Source: Emticicia sp. CRIBPO (GTDB lineage Bacteria; Bacteroidota; Bacteroidia; Cytophagales; Spirosomataceae). Taken from it: 64,000 nt of DNA. The stretch is taken from positions 160,938-224,937 of the forward strand of contig NZ_JAAAKV010000010.1 in assembly GCF_009905725.1 (NCBI RefSeq). Reading direction: 5' to 3'. A program made the translations under genes and the position numbers. Of this stretch, positions 35,578 to 45,115 are shown one piece after another. The notes beneath the pieces were generated by a model. It worked only from the letters and a program-made list of their open reading frames with translations, did no database searches and was not told the DNA's origin. Position 1 is the first letter of the stretch; every line of letters begins with the position of its first letter.

Positions 35578-36640
35578 CTTCTGCCTCTTTTTTAGGAGGA
35601 AACAGCAGTGAAGCAATAATGCTGATACCCAGAATAGCAATGATCACGATCAGGGAATGGACGTTGGTAAAGCCCCACTCCTCCAGCCAGTGATGGGCCA
35701 GCATTTTGATACCGATAAATGATAGGAGCACCCCCAGGCCGTACTTCAGGTAGGCAAACATATCGATGATGTTGACCAGGAAGAAGAACATGGACCTTAA
35801 GCCCATGATGGCAAATACATTGGAGAAAAAGACAATGTAAGGGTCTTTGGTGATAGAGAATATCGCCGGAATGGAATCCACCGCGAAAATCACGTCGGTA
35901 AAAGCAATCACCACGATCACCACAAAAAGCGGGGTAATGAACAATTTATTGCCTCTGTGCTTATGTCTGATAAAGAATTTGTCGGCCACGAATTTCTCGT
36001 AAACGTTAAAGACTTTAGAAGTAATCTTAACCGCAGGGTGGTTTTTGGTGTCGATTTCTTCCTCTTCATCTCCCGAAAACAGGATGTTGATACCCGTATA
36101 AACCAGGAACGCACCGAAAAGGTAAAGGATCCAGTCAAACTGCTGAATCAGGGCTGCACCAAGGAAAATGAAAACAAAACGAAGAACGATCGAGCCCAGG
36201 ATACCCCAGACCAATACCTTTTTATAGTGTTTCTGACGCACTCCGAAGGAGTTGAAAATCAGGATGAAGACGAAAATATTATCGACCGAAAGGGAATATT
36301 CCACCAGGTAACCCGTGATGTATTCCAGGGCCATGTTGTTTTGAAATTTCTGAACACCTGCCGCAAAATCCTCCGGAAGACGGATGTTTTTATAGTAAGT
36401 ATCCATCACGGTTTTCAGATGTGAAGGATCCGAAATGTCGTGAATCAGGTAGCCGTATTGACGAAGAAAGAAAAAGAAACCCACAGCCAGACCGACCCAG
36501 ACGGCACTCCATAACCCGGCTTCCTTAAAGCTTACGATATGTTCCTTCTTTTTGTTGAAGGCACCCAGATCGAGGAGCATCACGAATATAACAAACACGG
36601 CAAAGGCCGCAAAAAACAAGGTTTCGTTCGAAAATGTCAT
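35567..36640 (-). CDS. TerC-family integral membrane protein
   Basis: The likely product of about 357 residues has around eight hydrophobic segments. TerC family features are SVDNIFVFILIFNSFGV (with the conserved acidic residue near the first third) and TDVIFAVDSIPAIFSIT in the second half, matching the two-repeat pattern. TerC proteins help insert or load metals on exported proteins (Mn/Ca export or metallation). A longer frame starts at 36712, but ATG 36640 (MTFSNETLFFAAFAVFVIFVML) fits the family. The last bases overlap the 3' end of the helicase gene. Confidence 0.9.
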   Translation of the reverse strand: MTFSNETLFFAAFAVFVIFVMLLDLGAFNKKKEHIVSFKEAGLWSAVWVGLAVGFFFFLRQYGYLIHDISDPSHLKTVMDTYYKNIRLPEDFAAGVQKFQNNMALEYITGYLVEYSLSVDNIFVFILIFNSFGVRQKHYKKVLVWGILGSIVLRFVFIFLGAALIQQFDWILYLFGAFLVYTGINILFSGDEEEEIDTKNHPAVKITSKVFNVYEKFVADKFFIRHKHRGNKLFITPLFVVIVVIAFTDVIFAVDSIPAIFSITKDPYIVFFSNVFAIMGLRSMFFFLVNIIDMFAYLKYGLGVLLSFIGIKMLAHHWLEEWGFTNVHSLIVIIAILGISIIASLLFPPKKEAEAKH

Positions 36641-36779
36641 TATTAATAGATATGAATGAAAAAAATCGCTTCTTTTGTAACAAAGAAAACTGATATTTAA
36701 TTGCAAATACAAAAATGCACTTTTTTTACGGATTTGGTATCAAAATTGTTTGAGTATAGCCTGAGAATTTTAAAATATA

Positions 36780-37520
36780 ATGTATAATAATCTTAAAGTG
36801 GTGGTGGTGATGCCTGCCTACAAAGCTTCACAAACCTTACAAAAAACCTATTCTGAGATCCCGTTTGATATTGTAGATGAAGTAATTCTGGTAGATGATG
36901 CCAGTCCTGATAATACCTTCGAAGTAGCTGCACGCCTGGGAATCAGCCATGTCATCAGGCATGACCAGAACAAGGGTTATGGCGGTAACCAGAAGACTTG
37001 TTATGAGAAAGCCCTTTCCGTGAATGCTGATATAATTGTCATGTTACACCCTGATTATCAATATACTCCCAAGCTGGTGCGGGCCATGGTTTCCATCATC
37101 GGCGAAGGTTTGTATCCTGTGGTCTTCGGATCCAGGATTTTAGGCAAAGGGGCATTAAAGGGTGGAATGCCCTATTATAAGTATGTGGCGAACCGTTTTC
37201 TGACCTTTACACAGAACCTGCTGATGAATCAGAAGTTGTCTGAGTACCATACCGGCTACCGTGCCTATGCTGCGGAAGTGCTGAAAAGTATCAATTTCCA
37301 GGCTTGTGATGATGATTTTGTTTTTGACAATGAGATCATCGCCCAGATATTCAACCGGGGGTATGAAGTAGGGGAAGTAACCTGTCCCACCAAGTATTTT
37401 GAAGAAGCCTCTTCCATTAATTTTTCCAGGAGTGTCACCTATGGCCTGGGGGTTTTGAAAGTATCCGCGAAGTACTTTTTAGCCCGGAAAAAAATCCTGA
37501 ACTGGCCATTGCTGAAGTAA
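36780..37520 (+). CDS. Family 2 glycosyltransferase (dolichol-phosphate-mannose synthase-like)
   Basis: The 246-residue protein has the GT2 start (VVVVMPAYKASQTL, VDDASPDNT near residue 40) and MLHPDYQY near 92 where family members have the metal-binding D-x-D, with the acceptor-site region GYRAYAAE. It has no membrane segments. Such enzymes transfer a sugar from a nucleotide donor to a polyprenol or a surface glycan. No other glycan genes are beside it, so its product is unknown. Confidence 0.85.
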   Translation: MYNNLKVVVVMPAYKASQTLQKTYSEIPFDIVDEVILVDDASPDNTFEVAARLGISHVIRHDQNKGYGGNQKTCYEKALSVNADIIVMLHPDYQYTPKLVRAMVSIIGEGLYPVVFGSRILGKGALKGGMPYYKYVANRFLTFTQNLLMNQKLSEYHTGYRAYAAEVLKSINFQACDDDFVFDNEIIAQIFNRGYEVGEVTCPTKYFEEASSINFSRSVTYGLGVLKVSAKYFLARKKILNWPLLK

Positions 37521-37669
37521 GTCCCAAGGTCCGGAATTCCGGGCCAAATCCCTTGAAATACGTATAGATAGCTCAAAAAGACAGGTACTTTAGTTCAATT
37601 TTTTCTTTCTTTAATTTTATTTTTTTGTAATTTGCACCGTATACCTGAAAGCTTTGCAAAGAATATTTT

Positions 37670-38263
37670 TTGGAAAAAAAGATCAGAATAGAGAAGGACA
37701 TCATTGAATGCTGGAACTTGCTGAGAGCCGGTGACAGGAAATCTTTTGCCCATATTTATTCCTTTTATGCCGATGATCTTTTTACTTACGGAAGCTATTT
37801 TTCGCAGGACAGAGACCTCGTCAAAGACGCCATCCAGGAGCTGTTTATTGACATATGGAGAATGCGTGAAAATCTTTCGGCAACCACTTCCGTAAAATTT
37901 TATCTCTTCCGCTCGCTCCGACGTAAACTTCACGTATTAACAGAAACCAGGACTTCCTTTTCGACTTTTGATTCCGAAGCAGATTTGCCGGAAGTGATTT
38001 CGCATGAAGAAGAATTCATGAACCGTGAAACCCAGGACGGCCGTCTGAAACAGCTGCACAGATTACTCAGCCAGCTCCCGCCACGTCAGTTTGAAGCCAT
38101 CAGGCTTTGTTATTTCGACAATTTTGATCTGAAAGAAACGGCCTCTATCATGCAAATGAACGAGCAATCCGTCAGAAACCTCATACAAAGATCTATCAGG
38201 CACCTCAGGCAACTGTTTACCACCATTGTCAGCCTTTTCCTTTTCTTTTACAAAACCCTGTAA
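37670..38263 (+). CDS. ECF-type RNA polymerase sigma factor
   Basis: The 197-residue protein has region 2 (LVKDAIQELFIDIWRMRENL) and region 4 (LPPRQFEAIRLCYFDNFDLKETASIMQMNEQSVRNLIQRSIRHLRQ). It begins with TTG 37670 because no ATG is in frame before region 2. It is followed by the FecR gene, a SusC with an STN signalling domain, and SusD; such clusters respond to the presence of the transported substrate. The sigma factor would direct transcription of the following operon. Confidence 0.9.
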   Translation: MEKKIRIEKDIIECWNLLRAGDRKSFAHIYSFYADDLFTYGSYFSQDRDLVKDAIQELFIDIWRMRENLSATTSVKFYLFRSLRRKLHVLTETRTSFSTFDSEADLPEVISHEEEFMNRETQDGRLKQLHRLLSQLPPRQFEAIRLCYFDNFDLKETASIMQMNEQSVRNLIQRSIRHLRQLFTTIVSLFLFFYKTL

Positions 38264-38310
38264 AAAAATATTTCCGTTTCAGTGAGTTAAAACAGGCAAA
38301 ATCCCCTTTA

Positions 38311-38318
38311 TAGGTTTG
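38311..38318 (+). promoter_or_regulatory. -7 element before the FecR gene
   Basis: TAGGTTTG fits TAnnTTTG and lies 37 bases before the ATG of fecR. A TTG at -33 is missing. It may be a housekeeping promoter separate from the sigma factor gene or a site of the ECF factor. Confidence 0.4.
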
Positions 38319-38354
38319 TAAGGCGATTTAAATGGTATTTAACTCATAATTTAT

Positions 38355-39458
38355 ATGGATTATAGTGGTTTTGATGTAGATGACTTTATTTTTGACAAAG
38401 CCTTTACGGAATGGGTCAGAACAGGAGAAAATGATGCTTTCTGGCAGGACCTGATGCAAAGTCAGCCCCTGGTCAGCCACAAAATAGAAGAAGCCAGAGA
38501 GATCATCCTCGCTGCTGCCTCTTTACCCCAGGCTATGTTGTCTGCACAGGAAAAGCAGGAAATACTTCAGAATATACACCAACGCATAGAGGAGGAAGAA
38601 GTCGTTGAGGACCAACCGGTGGTGCTGACGGTATTCCGGAAAATGTGGTGGGCTGCCGCAGCTGTTATTATCGTAGCCGGCTGGCTGACCTGGAAGGGCA
38701 CCGGCTCGCATTCCAAAGAAGTAACTTATGAGAAACTCGTGGCCGCAGAAGTCAAAAGTACTGAACTTCAGGAGTCGGTCAATACCGCTGAAAAACCTTT
38801 GCTGGTCAATCTCCCCGACGGCAGCTCCGTCCTGCTTTTGAAAGGCGGGAAATTATCGTTTAACAAAGCAAACTTTAACAACACCAGGCGGGAAGTCTAC
38901 TTGTCCGGGGAGGCGTTTTTTGAGGTGTCCAAAAATCCTGAGAAGCCGTTTTTTGTGTATGCCAATGAACTGGTAACCAAGGTGCTGGGGACAAGTTTCA
39001 CCATCAGGGCATTCAATGATTCCAAAAATGTGGAGGTCGTGGTAAAAACCGGTAAGGTCTCTGTTTTTACCCAGCGTGATCCTGGAAAAGAAGACAAGAT
39101 GAAGGATAATAAACTCGAAGGCCTGGTCTTGCTGCCTAACCAGCAGATTGTTCTGGAACGTTCCCAAATGAAGTTGTCTAAATCCGGGATTGAAAGACCC
39201 GAGTTGCTCACCTTGCCTGCCCAAAAACTTTCGTTTGAATTTGACGATGTGCCGTTTGCCGAAGTGGCAGCAACAATGGAAAGGTCGTATGGCGTAGAAA
39301 TTATCTTTGATAAAGAACTTCTGGGCAAATGCCGCCTCACCGCCTACTTGTCTGACGAACCTCTGAATGATAAAATAAGGATGATCTGTGACGCCCTTTC
39401 CGCTACTTCCGAAGTGGCTGATAAAAAGATATTTATCAAAGCAAATGCTTGTAAGTGA
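38355..39458 (+). CDS. FecR-family anti-sigma factor
   Basis: The 367-residue protein has an N-terminal cytoplasmic segment, one membrane span near residues 95-112 (MWWAAAAVIIVAGWLT), and a periplasmic FecR domain (VNLPDGSSVLLLKGGKLSFNKANFNNTRREVYLSGEAFFEVSKNPEKPFFVYANELVTKVLGTSFTIRAF), followed by a DUF4974-type C-terminus. FecR proteins hold the sigma factor until the matching TonB receptor with an STN domain binds substrate. The STN domain of the SusC gene 216 bases downstream is the likely partner. Confidence 0.93.
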   Translation: MDYSGFDVDDFIFDKAFTEWVRTGENDAFWQDLMQSQPLVSHKIEEAREIILAAASLPQAMLSAQEKQEILQNIHQRIEEEEVVEDQPVVLTVFRKMWWAAAAVIIVAGWLTWKGTGSHSKEVTYEKLVAAEVKSTELQESVNTAEKPLLVNLPDGSSVLLLKGGKLSFNKANFNNTRREVYLSGEAFFEVSKNPEKPFFVYANELVTKVLGTSFTIRAFNDSKNVEVVVKTGKVSVFTQRDPGKEDKMKDNKLEGLVLLPNQQIVLERSQMKLSKSGIERPELLTLPAQKLSFEFDDVPFAEVAATMERSYGVEIIFDKELLGKCRLTAYLSDEPLNDKIRMICDALSATSEVADKKIFIKANACK

Positions 39459-39510
39459 GGTGTTTTAGTATGCAAACAATTTTATAACCGATAACCTTAA
39501 ATTAATAACG

Positions 39511-39630
39511 ATGATCAAGCCAGCCAATTCTACCTAGCCTCAAAAAAAGAAGGTCAATAGTGCTACCAACACCATTGACCGGATGTTTTCCCTTGTCTAG
39601 TCATTATCCCCATTTTCAGGGAGTGGGGAT
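39511..39630 (+). promoter_or_regulatory. Structured leader before the susC gene
   Basis: The 215-base gap between fecR and susC holds no long frame, but it has ordered elements. A short frame MIKPANST* (39511-39537) is followed by a stem-loop (39552-39580: GGTCAAT with ATTGACC, extended through CAATAGTG/CACCATTG with one mismatch), then by a second stem (ATCCCCA 39606-39612 with TGGGGAT 39624-39630) followed by TTCTTTTGT. The second hairpin with its T-rich tail resembles an intrinsic terminator 43 bases before susC. It could limit transcription into susC or be an mRNA processing site. Function is inferred. Confidence 0.5.
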
Positions 39631-39673
39631 TCTTTTGTCAAAATTTCAGTTTCAACAAAATCTATTCAAATTT

Positions 39674-42600
39674 ATGGAGAAAGAATTACATTTTTATGCG
39701 TTAGCACTAAAAATTATGCGAATAACAATTACACAAATCGTATTTGCCGTTGTTTTAGTGGGGGTGTCATGGGCCAATGAAAGCAATGCCCAGGAAATTT
39801 TAAAACGACGTTTGACCCTTTCCGTAGAGGAGCAAACTGTAAAGTCGGTACTGAGTCAGATTGAGAAAGCTGCGGAAGTGAGGTTTCTATACAGTTCAAG
39901 CCTTATTAACACCGGTAATAAGGTCAGTATTCAGATGAATAACAAAGCCCTGGGAGATGTCCTTGTTTCTCTGCTGAGCCCTTTTAACGTGGGCTTCAAA
40001 ACAGAAGGGAAACAGATTATACTCATCAGGTCGTCTTCTGTCCCGGATGAAAACGCCGACATACAGGCGGAAGCGGTACCCGTTGAACTGAAAGTAAGCG
40101 GGCATATCACCGATGAGAAAAACGAAGGCATGATCGGTGTAACCGTGGCCGTAAAAGGTACCACCAAAGGAGTGATCACCGATATCGATGGAAAATATGA
40201 GATCGTAGTGCCCGATGAACAGGCCATACTTGTTTACTCTTTTGTAGGATACAAGCCCAAAGAAGAGAAGGTGGGTGCCAGAACCATCATTAACGTTCAG
40301 CTCGAAGCAGAAAGCAATCAGTTGTCTGAAGTGGTGGTAACAGGCTATACCACCCAAAAGAAAAAAGACGTGATCGGGGCAGTTTCCATTGTGAAAGCCA
40401 GCGACCTGACCGCCACACCGTCAGCCAACCTCATGACACAGCTGCAGGGTCGTTCGGCGGGTGTGACGGTCAGCAGCACCGGAAATCCCGGAGGTGCGGC
40501 CAATGTACGTATCCGCGGATTTGCTTCTTACGGTAATAACAATCCGCTGTACATCATTGACGGCGTGCCTACCACAGATGCCACAAGGATAAATCCGCAG
40601 GATATAGAATCGCTTCAGATACTTAAAGATGCCTCAGCAGCATCTATCTATGGAGCAAGGGCGGCTAACGGCGTCATTATTATCACGACCAAACAAGGCA
40701 AAGCCGGCAAAACTTCTGTTTCTTATGACAGTTATGTAGGGGTTAACAATCTTCCTTATAATAAGATCCCGGATATGCTGAATACGGCTGAAACCATGCA
40801 GTATATTGAAAGAACTACTGCTCCCGGACACATCGATCCTTTGTTTGGGACCAGGGGCTCTTTCCGTATCCCGGATTATTATGTCGTGAGCAATACTTTC
40901 AGGGGAGGAGTGTCAGCATCAGATCCGAGGATAAACCCGGACCTGTATACCATTGCAGATTATAAAAATGCTTACCAGATATTCAAGACAAGTCCCGGTA
41001 CCGACTGGTTCAGGGCCATGTCACAATCCGGCATTCAGCAGAGTCACCAGATCAATGCCACAGGTGGAACTGACAAGTCGCAGTTTTCTATGGGGCTCAA
41101 TTACTTTAAAGAAGACGGTACTTTCAGATTTACAGGTTATGAAAGATATACTGCGAGGGTCAATGCTTCATTCAGTCCGACCAAATACCTCAGAATAGGA
41201 GAAAACCTGCAGGTGGCGTATGACGACCGGAAAGGAGATAATACCACTTCCGGGGAAACAACGGCCTGGGCCAATTCTTACCGGAGTTCAGCCTTCATAC
41301 CTGTCTATGATATCAAAGGCGGTTACGGAGGCTCTCTGATCGGAAGTACCGCCGGAGTGGGCTGGAATCCGCTGGCTGTGCTGGAACGCAGAAAAGACTG
41401 GACCAATAAGTCACTGAGGGTTTTCGGTAACCTTTTTGCGGACATCAATATCACCAAAGACATCACTGCCCGCACTTCCGTGGGGATTGATGCAGGCAAC
41501 GGCAGCATGAAACAGGCTCTTCTGAGAGAATATGAAAGGGCGGAAGCCAGGAATGTGACACAGTTAACAGAAGGATCTAACGCTTATACCAGTGTTACCT
41601 GGAGTAATACATTGACCTATCAGAAGAATTTTGCGGAAAAACATAATCTGAAAGTGCTTTTGGGAACAGAGTCTATCAAGAACATCTCAAGAAGAATTTC
41701 GGCAAGTGTTTCCAATTATGATTTTGAATATGATGAATTTATGTCGCTGAGTACCGGTTTGCCGAAGACCCTCGGAGACATCAGTGCTACGACGCCAAAC
41801 ATTGCTACATCCACACTTTTTTCTTATTTCGGAAGGGTTGATTACAGCCTGATGGACAAATACCTGGTAAATGCCACCTTCAGAAGAGACGGATCTTCTT
41901 TGTTCGGACCTTCGGTAAGATATGCCAATTTCCCTTCATTCGGTGTGGGCTGGCGTATTTCGGACGAAGAATTTATGAAAGGCCTGAGCTGGCTTGACGA
42001 GCTAAAACTGAGAGCAGGCTGGGGGATCATGGGAAGTATTTCCAACGTGCCGGCATTCAACCAGTTTTCATCTTACGGTTCAACAGCCGCAGCCAACTTC
42101 TATGACCTGAATGGTGCCAACATCGGCTCAACACAGGGATACGGAGCGACAAGGCAGGGCAACCTGATGACAAAATGGGAGTCGACCCGGACCACCAATA
42201 TCGGCCTTGATGCTTCACTGATGAGGGGACAATGGAATGTAAGCATTGATGTTTACAGTAAAAATACCAGCGACCTGCTGGTGCCAAGTTTAAGAAACGG
42301 CATGGAAGCCATCATCACCAAACCATTGATTAACCTCGGAACCATGAATAACAAGGGTGTGGACATCCAGATCGGAAAAAGAGGGGACATTGGTCCTAAA
42401 CTCAAGTATGATATCGGTCTTACATTTACCCGTTATAAAAACCTGCTGACCAAACTGAATGATGAAAATACGGCAGCTTATGTGTCGTCCAACAGGCTGG
42501 CGAACATCCTGATCACCACCAAAGGACAGGCTGTTTCATCTTTCTACGGATACCAGATCGACGGGTTCTACAATTCACAGGAAGAGGTTAACAGCGGTCC

Positions 42601-43234
42601 GAAGATCAACGGGGCTCCGGGACAGGTCGGAACCTGGAAATATAAAGACATCAACGGAGACGGCAATATCACCGTAAGCGACAGGACGATCCTGGGAACG
42701 CCGCACCCTGACTTTCAGATGGGTCTGAACATCAGTCTGAAATGGCAGAATTTTGATTTCAACAGCTTCCTTTTCTGGAATCAGGGTAATCAGATATACA
42801 ATTACACCAAGTTTTTGCCTTATATGGGGGTAATCGGAGGGGGTATTGCCCGTGGTAAATTGTATGATGCCTGGACACCGGAAACGGCACAGACCGCTAA
42901 AACGCCGATGCTGGGTGTAGGGACCAATAACGGTTATACTTCGTTTGTGACAGGCAACTCTTCTTCATTCTATGTCGAAGACGGTTCTTTCCTGAGGGCT
43001 AAAACCATTCAGCTGGGTTATTCATTACCCGTTAACCTGTTGAAAAAAGCGAGCATAAGCAATGTAAGGGTGTATGTGCAGGCTCAGAATTTGTTTACCC
43101 TCACCAAATATACCGGAGCAGATCCGGATCTGGGATTGGTATCCAGTGATAATACAGATCAGAACCTGGGGGTAGATTATTCAGGATTTCCGAATCCGAA
43201 ACAGTTTCTGATTGGACTGAACTTATCATTTTAA
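39674..43234 (+). CDS. SusC/RagA-family TonB-linked outer-membrane transporter with STN domain
   Basis: The likely protein has about 1186 residues. It starts MEKELHFYALALKIMRITITQIVF (signal), has an STN domain (LSVEEQTVKSVLSQIEKAAEVRFLYSS, about residues 45-115), a carboxypeptidase-like domain (ITDEKNEGMIGVTVAVKGTTKGVITDIDGKYEIVV), the SusC signature SEVVVTGYTTQKKKDVIGAVS, a TonB plug (IRGFASYGNNNPLYIIDGVPT) and a barrel ending KQFLIGLNLSF. SusC imports bound ligands with SusD as lid. The STN domain links it to the FecR upstream. A frame starting at 39560 adds 38 non-signal residues and covers the second hairpin, so ATG 39674 is preferred. Confidence 0.93.
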   Translation: MEKELHFYALALKIMRITITQIVFAVVLVGVSWANESNAQEILKRRLTLSVEEQTVKSVLSQIEKAAEVRFLYSSSLINTGNKVSIQMNNKALGDVLVSLLSPFNVGFKTEGKQIILIRSSSVPDENADIQAEAVPVELKVSGHITDEKNEGMIGVTVAVKGTTKGVITDIDGKYEIVVPDEQAILVYSFVGYKPKEEKVGARTIINVQLEAESNQLSEVVVTGYTTQKKKDVIGAVSIVKASDLTATPSANLMTQLQGRSAGVTVSSTGNPGGAANVRIRGFASYGNNNPLYIIDGVPTTDATRINPQDIESLQILKDASAASIYGARAANGVIIITTKQGKAGKTSVSYDSYVGVNNLPYNKIPDMLNTAETMQYIERTTAPGHIDPLFGTRGSFRIPDYYVVSNTFRGGVSASDPRINPDLYTIADYKNAYQIFKTSPGTDWFRAMSQSGIQQSHQINATGGTDKSQFSMGLNYFKEDGTFRFTGYERYTARVNASFSPTKYLRIGENLQVAYDDRKGDNTTSGETTAWANSYRSSAFIPVYDIKGGYGGSLIGSTAGVGWNPLAVLERRKDWTNKSLRVFGNLFADINITKDITARTSVGIDAGNGSMKQALLREYERAEARNVTQLTEGSNAYTSVTWSNTLTYQKNFAEKHNLKVLLGTESIKNISRRISASVSNYDFEYDEFMSLSTGLPKTLGDISATTPNIATSTLFSYFGRVDYSLMDKYLVNATFRRDGSSLFGPSVRYANFPSFGVGWRISDEEFMKGLSWLDELKLRAGWGIMGSISNVPAFNQFSSYGSTAAANFYDLNGANIGSTQGYGATRQGNLMTKWESTRTTNIGLDASLMRGQWNVSIDVYSKNTSDLLVPSLRNGMEAIITKPLINLGTMNNKGVDIQIGKRGDIGPKLKYDIGLTFTRYKNLLTKLNDENTAAYVSSNRLANILITTKGQAVSSFYGYQIDGFYNSQEEVNSGPKINGAPGQVGTWKYKDINGDGNITVSDRTILGTPHPDFQMGLNISLKWQNFDFNSFLFWNQGNQIYNYTKFLPYMGVIGGGIARGKLYDAWTPETAQTAKTPMLGVGTNNGYTSFVTGNSSSFYVEDGSFLRAKTIQLGYSLPVNLLKKASISNVRVYVQAQNLFTLTKYTGADPDLGLVSSDNTDQNLGVDYSGFPNPKQFLIGLNLSF

Positions 43235-43254
43235 CATTAAATCTGGAAAAGACA

Positions 43255-45030
43255 ATGAAAGCGATTAAAACAAAAGGAATATATTTTGCCCTTGTATTTG
43301 TATTATTAACCTCCTATGGCTGTAAGGATGATTTTCTTGATCAGGCTCCGCAGGGAGTATACAGTGAGGCTGCCCTCTTAAATAAAAAAGGAATTGAAGG
43401 TTTGCTGGTCAATGCCTATGCTTCGCTGGACGGTAACGTGGCCGGGACCGGCGGAATCGGGGCCTCTGTCGGAGCAGACAACTGGATATTCGGAAGTATC
43501 CTTGGCGGGGAAGCCTACAAAGCCGGGGTAAACTTTGCCGATCAGGGTGGTATAAACGATATCATGCAGTATGCCACACCGGCCAGCAACCCGCATATTG
43601 ACGCCAAATGGAATTCTATTTTTGACGGTATAGCCAGGGCCAATCAGGTATTGAAACTTTTACCGGGCATAACCGACCCTGCCGTAACGGCGGCAGATAA
43701 GAAGCGGATAGAAGCGGAAGCTAAATTCCTGCGGGCTTTTCAGTATTTTGAAGGTAAAAAAGTATTTGGCAATATCCCTTTCCTGGATGAAAAGGTTGTC
43801 GATTTTAAAGTGCCGAATACGGATGCCAGCGGCAATTATGTGAATATATGGTCGAACATAGAAACGGATCTCAAACATGCCTATGACAACCTGGATGAAG
43901 TCACTCTGAATGTAGGGCGTGTCAACAAATGGGCTGCGGGGGCTTATCTGGCCAAGGCTTACCTGTATCAGAAAAAATACACAGAAGCCAAAGCCTTGTT
44001 TGATGCCGTCATCTCAGGAGGTAAAACCAACAAGGGCGTGCCGTATGATCTGGCCGCCAACTTTGCAGATAATTTCAGGATCAGTACCCAGAACGGAAAA
44101 GAATCTGTTTTTGAGATTCAGCATGTGATAGGCGACGGCGGAAACACCAACGGTTTCCAGGACGCGATCCTTACTTATCCGAACGGCATAGCCGGGGGCA
44201 CCAACTCCTGGTTTTTCAGACCTTCACAAAATACGGTCAACACCTATAGGACCGATGCCAACGGGTTACCGATGATCCAGGGCTATAACGACGAAGATGT
44301 GACGCCTTTCGAAACGGTTTCTGACCAGGAAGCTTTTACACCTTATGCAAAGACACTTGACCCGAGACTTGACCACACGGTAGGCCGCAGGGGTATTCCG
44401 TATCTCGACTGGGGAATGATGACAGGTGTGGCTTTCACAGGCCCTCCGGGCGAGTCGATCACCAATGGCGGTGCCTATTGCGGAAAGAAATTTGTGTTCT
44501 CAAAAGCGGAATTCAATGCAGGCCTGGCTACCAGGGTCAACTGGTACATTTCAAGTTCTCTGAACTATGTGGCCATGAGATTTGCCGATGTTCTTCTGAT
44601 GGCTGCTGAATGTGAAATAGAAGCAGGAAGTGTAGATAAAGCCAGGGATTATGTAAACAGGGTCAGAAAACGTGCTGCGGCTTCTCCTGTCAAAAGCCTG
44701 GATCAGACCGCTAATGCCGCTAATTATAAAGTAGGCCTGTATGAAACGGTTTGGGCAGATAAAGAAGCGGCCAGAAAAGCAGTAAGGTTTGAAAGAAGAC
44801 TGGAACTGGCAGAAGAAGGCCATGCGTTTTTTGACCTGGTCCGCTGGGGTATCGCCGAGCAGTTTGTCAATAATGAATATCTGCCTAAGGAACTTCTCCG
44901 CAGGCCGCTGGCTTTGGGAGGAGCAAAGTTCATTACCAATAAGAGCGAATATCAGCCTATTCCGATTTATGCCCTGACCCAGAGTAATAAGGACGGCAAA
45001 CCAACTTTAAAACAAAATCCGGGATACTGA
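43255..45030 (+). CDS. SusD/RagB-family substrate-binding lipoprotein
   Basis: The 591-residue protein has a lipobox (SYGC, Cys23) followed by KDD, an acidic signal matching lipoproteins exported to the cell surface in this phylum. SusD hallmarks are helical TPR-like repeats (KAYLYQKKYTEAKALFDAVI) and the C-terminal RVRKRAAAS...RFERRLELAEEGHAFFDLVRWG. It sits 20 bases after the SusC gene and acts as the lid of its transporter. The ligand is unknown. Confidence 0.93.
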   Translation: MKAIKTKGIYFALVFVLLTSYGCKDDFLDQAPQGVYSEAALLNKKGIEGLLVNAYASLDGNVAGTGGIGASVGADNWIFGSILGGEAYKAGVNFADQGGINDIMQYATPASNPHIDAKWNSIFDGIARANQVLKLLPGITDPAVTAADKKRIEAEAKFLRAFQYFEGKKVFGNIPFLDEKVVDFKVPNTDASGNYVNIWSNIETDLKHAYDNLDEVTLNVGRVNKWAAGAYLAKAYLYQKKYTEAKALFDAVISGGKTNKGVPYDLAANFADNFRISTQNGKESVFEIQHVIGDGGNTNGFQDAILTYPNGIAGGTNSWFFRPSQNTVNTYRTDANGLPMIQGYNDEDVTPFETVSDQEAFTPYAKTLDPRLDHTVGRRGIPYLDWGMMTGVAFTGPPGESITNGGAYCGKKFVFSKAEFNAGLATRVNWYISSSLNYVAMRFADVLLMAAECEIEAGSVDKARDYVNRVRKRAAASPVKSLDQTANAANYKVGLYETVWADKEAARKAVRFERRLELAEEGHAFFDLVRWGIAEQFVNNEYLPKELLRRPLALGGAKFITNKSEYQPIPIYALTQSNKDGKPTLKQNPGY

Positions 45031-45041
45031 TATTATAAAAT

Positions 45042-45074
45042 GGCATTGAATCTTGTATAAATAGATTCAATGCC
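45042..45074 (+). promoter_or_regulatory. Perfect 12-bp stem-loop between susD and the quinoprotein gene
   Basis: GGCATTGAATCT (45042-45053) pairs with AGATTCAATGCC (45063-45074) around a 9-base loop. No T-run follows, so it is not a strong terminator; it may stabilise the upstream susCD message or weaken read-through into the dehydrogenase gene. Confidence 0.55.
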
Positions 45075-45115
45075 TAAATTTAACTTCAGAAAACTCCGAC
45101 CTTAAAAGAATAAAC

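Noticed and set aside
37521..37669. Near-palindrome GGTCCGGAATTCCGGGCC as a terminator
   Set aside because: The stem is short and no T-run follows directly; it was not strong enough to list.
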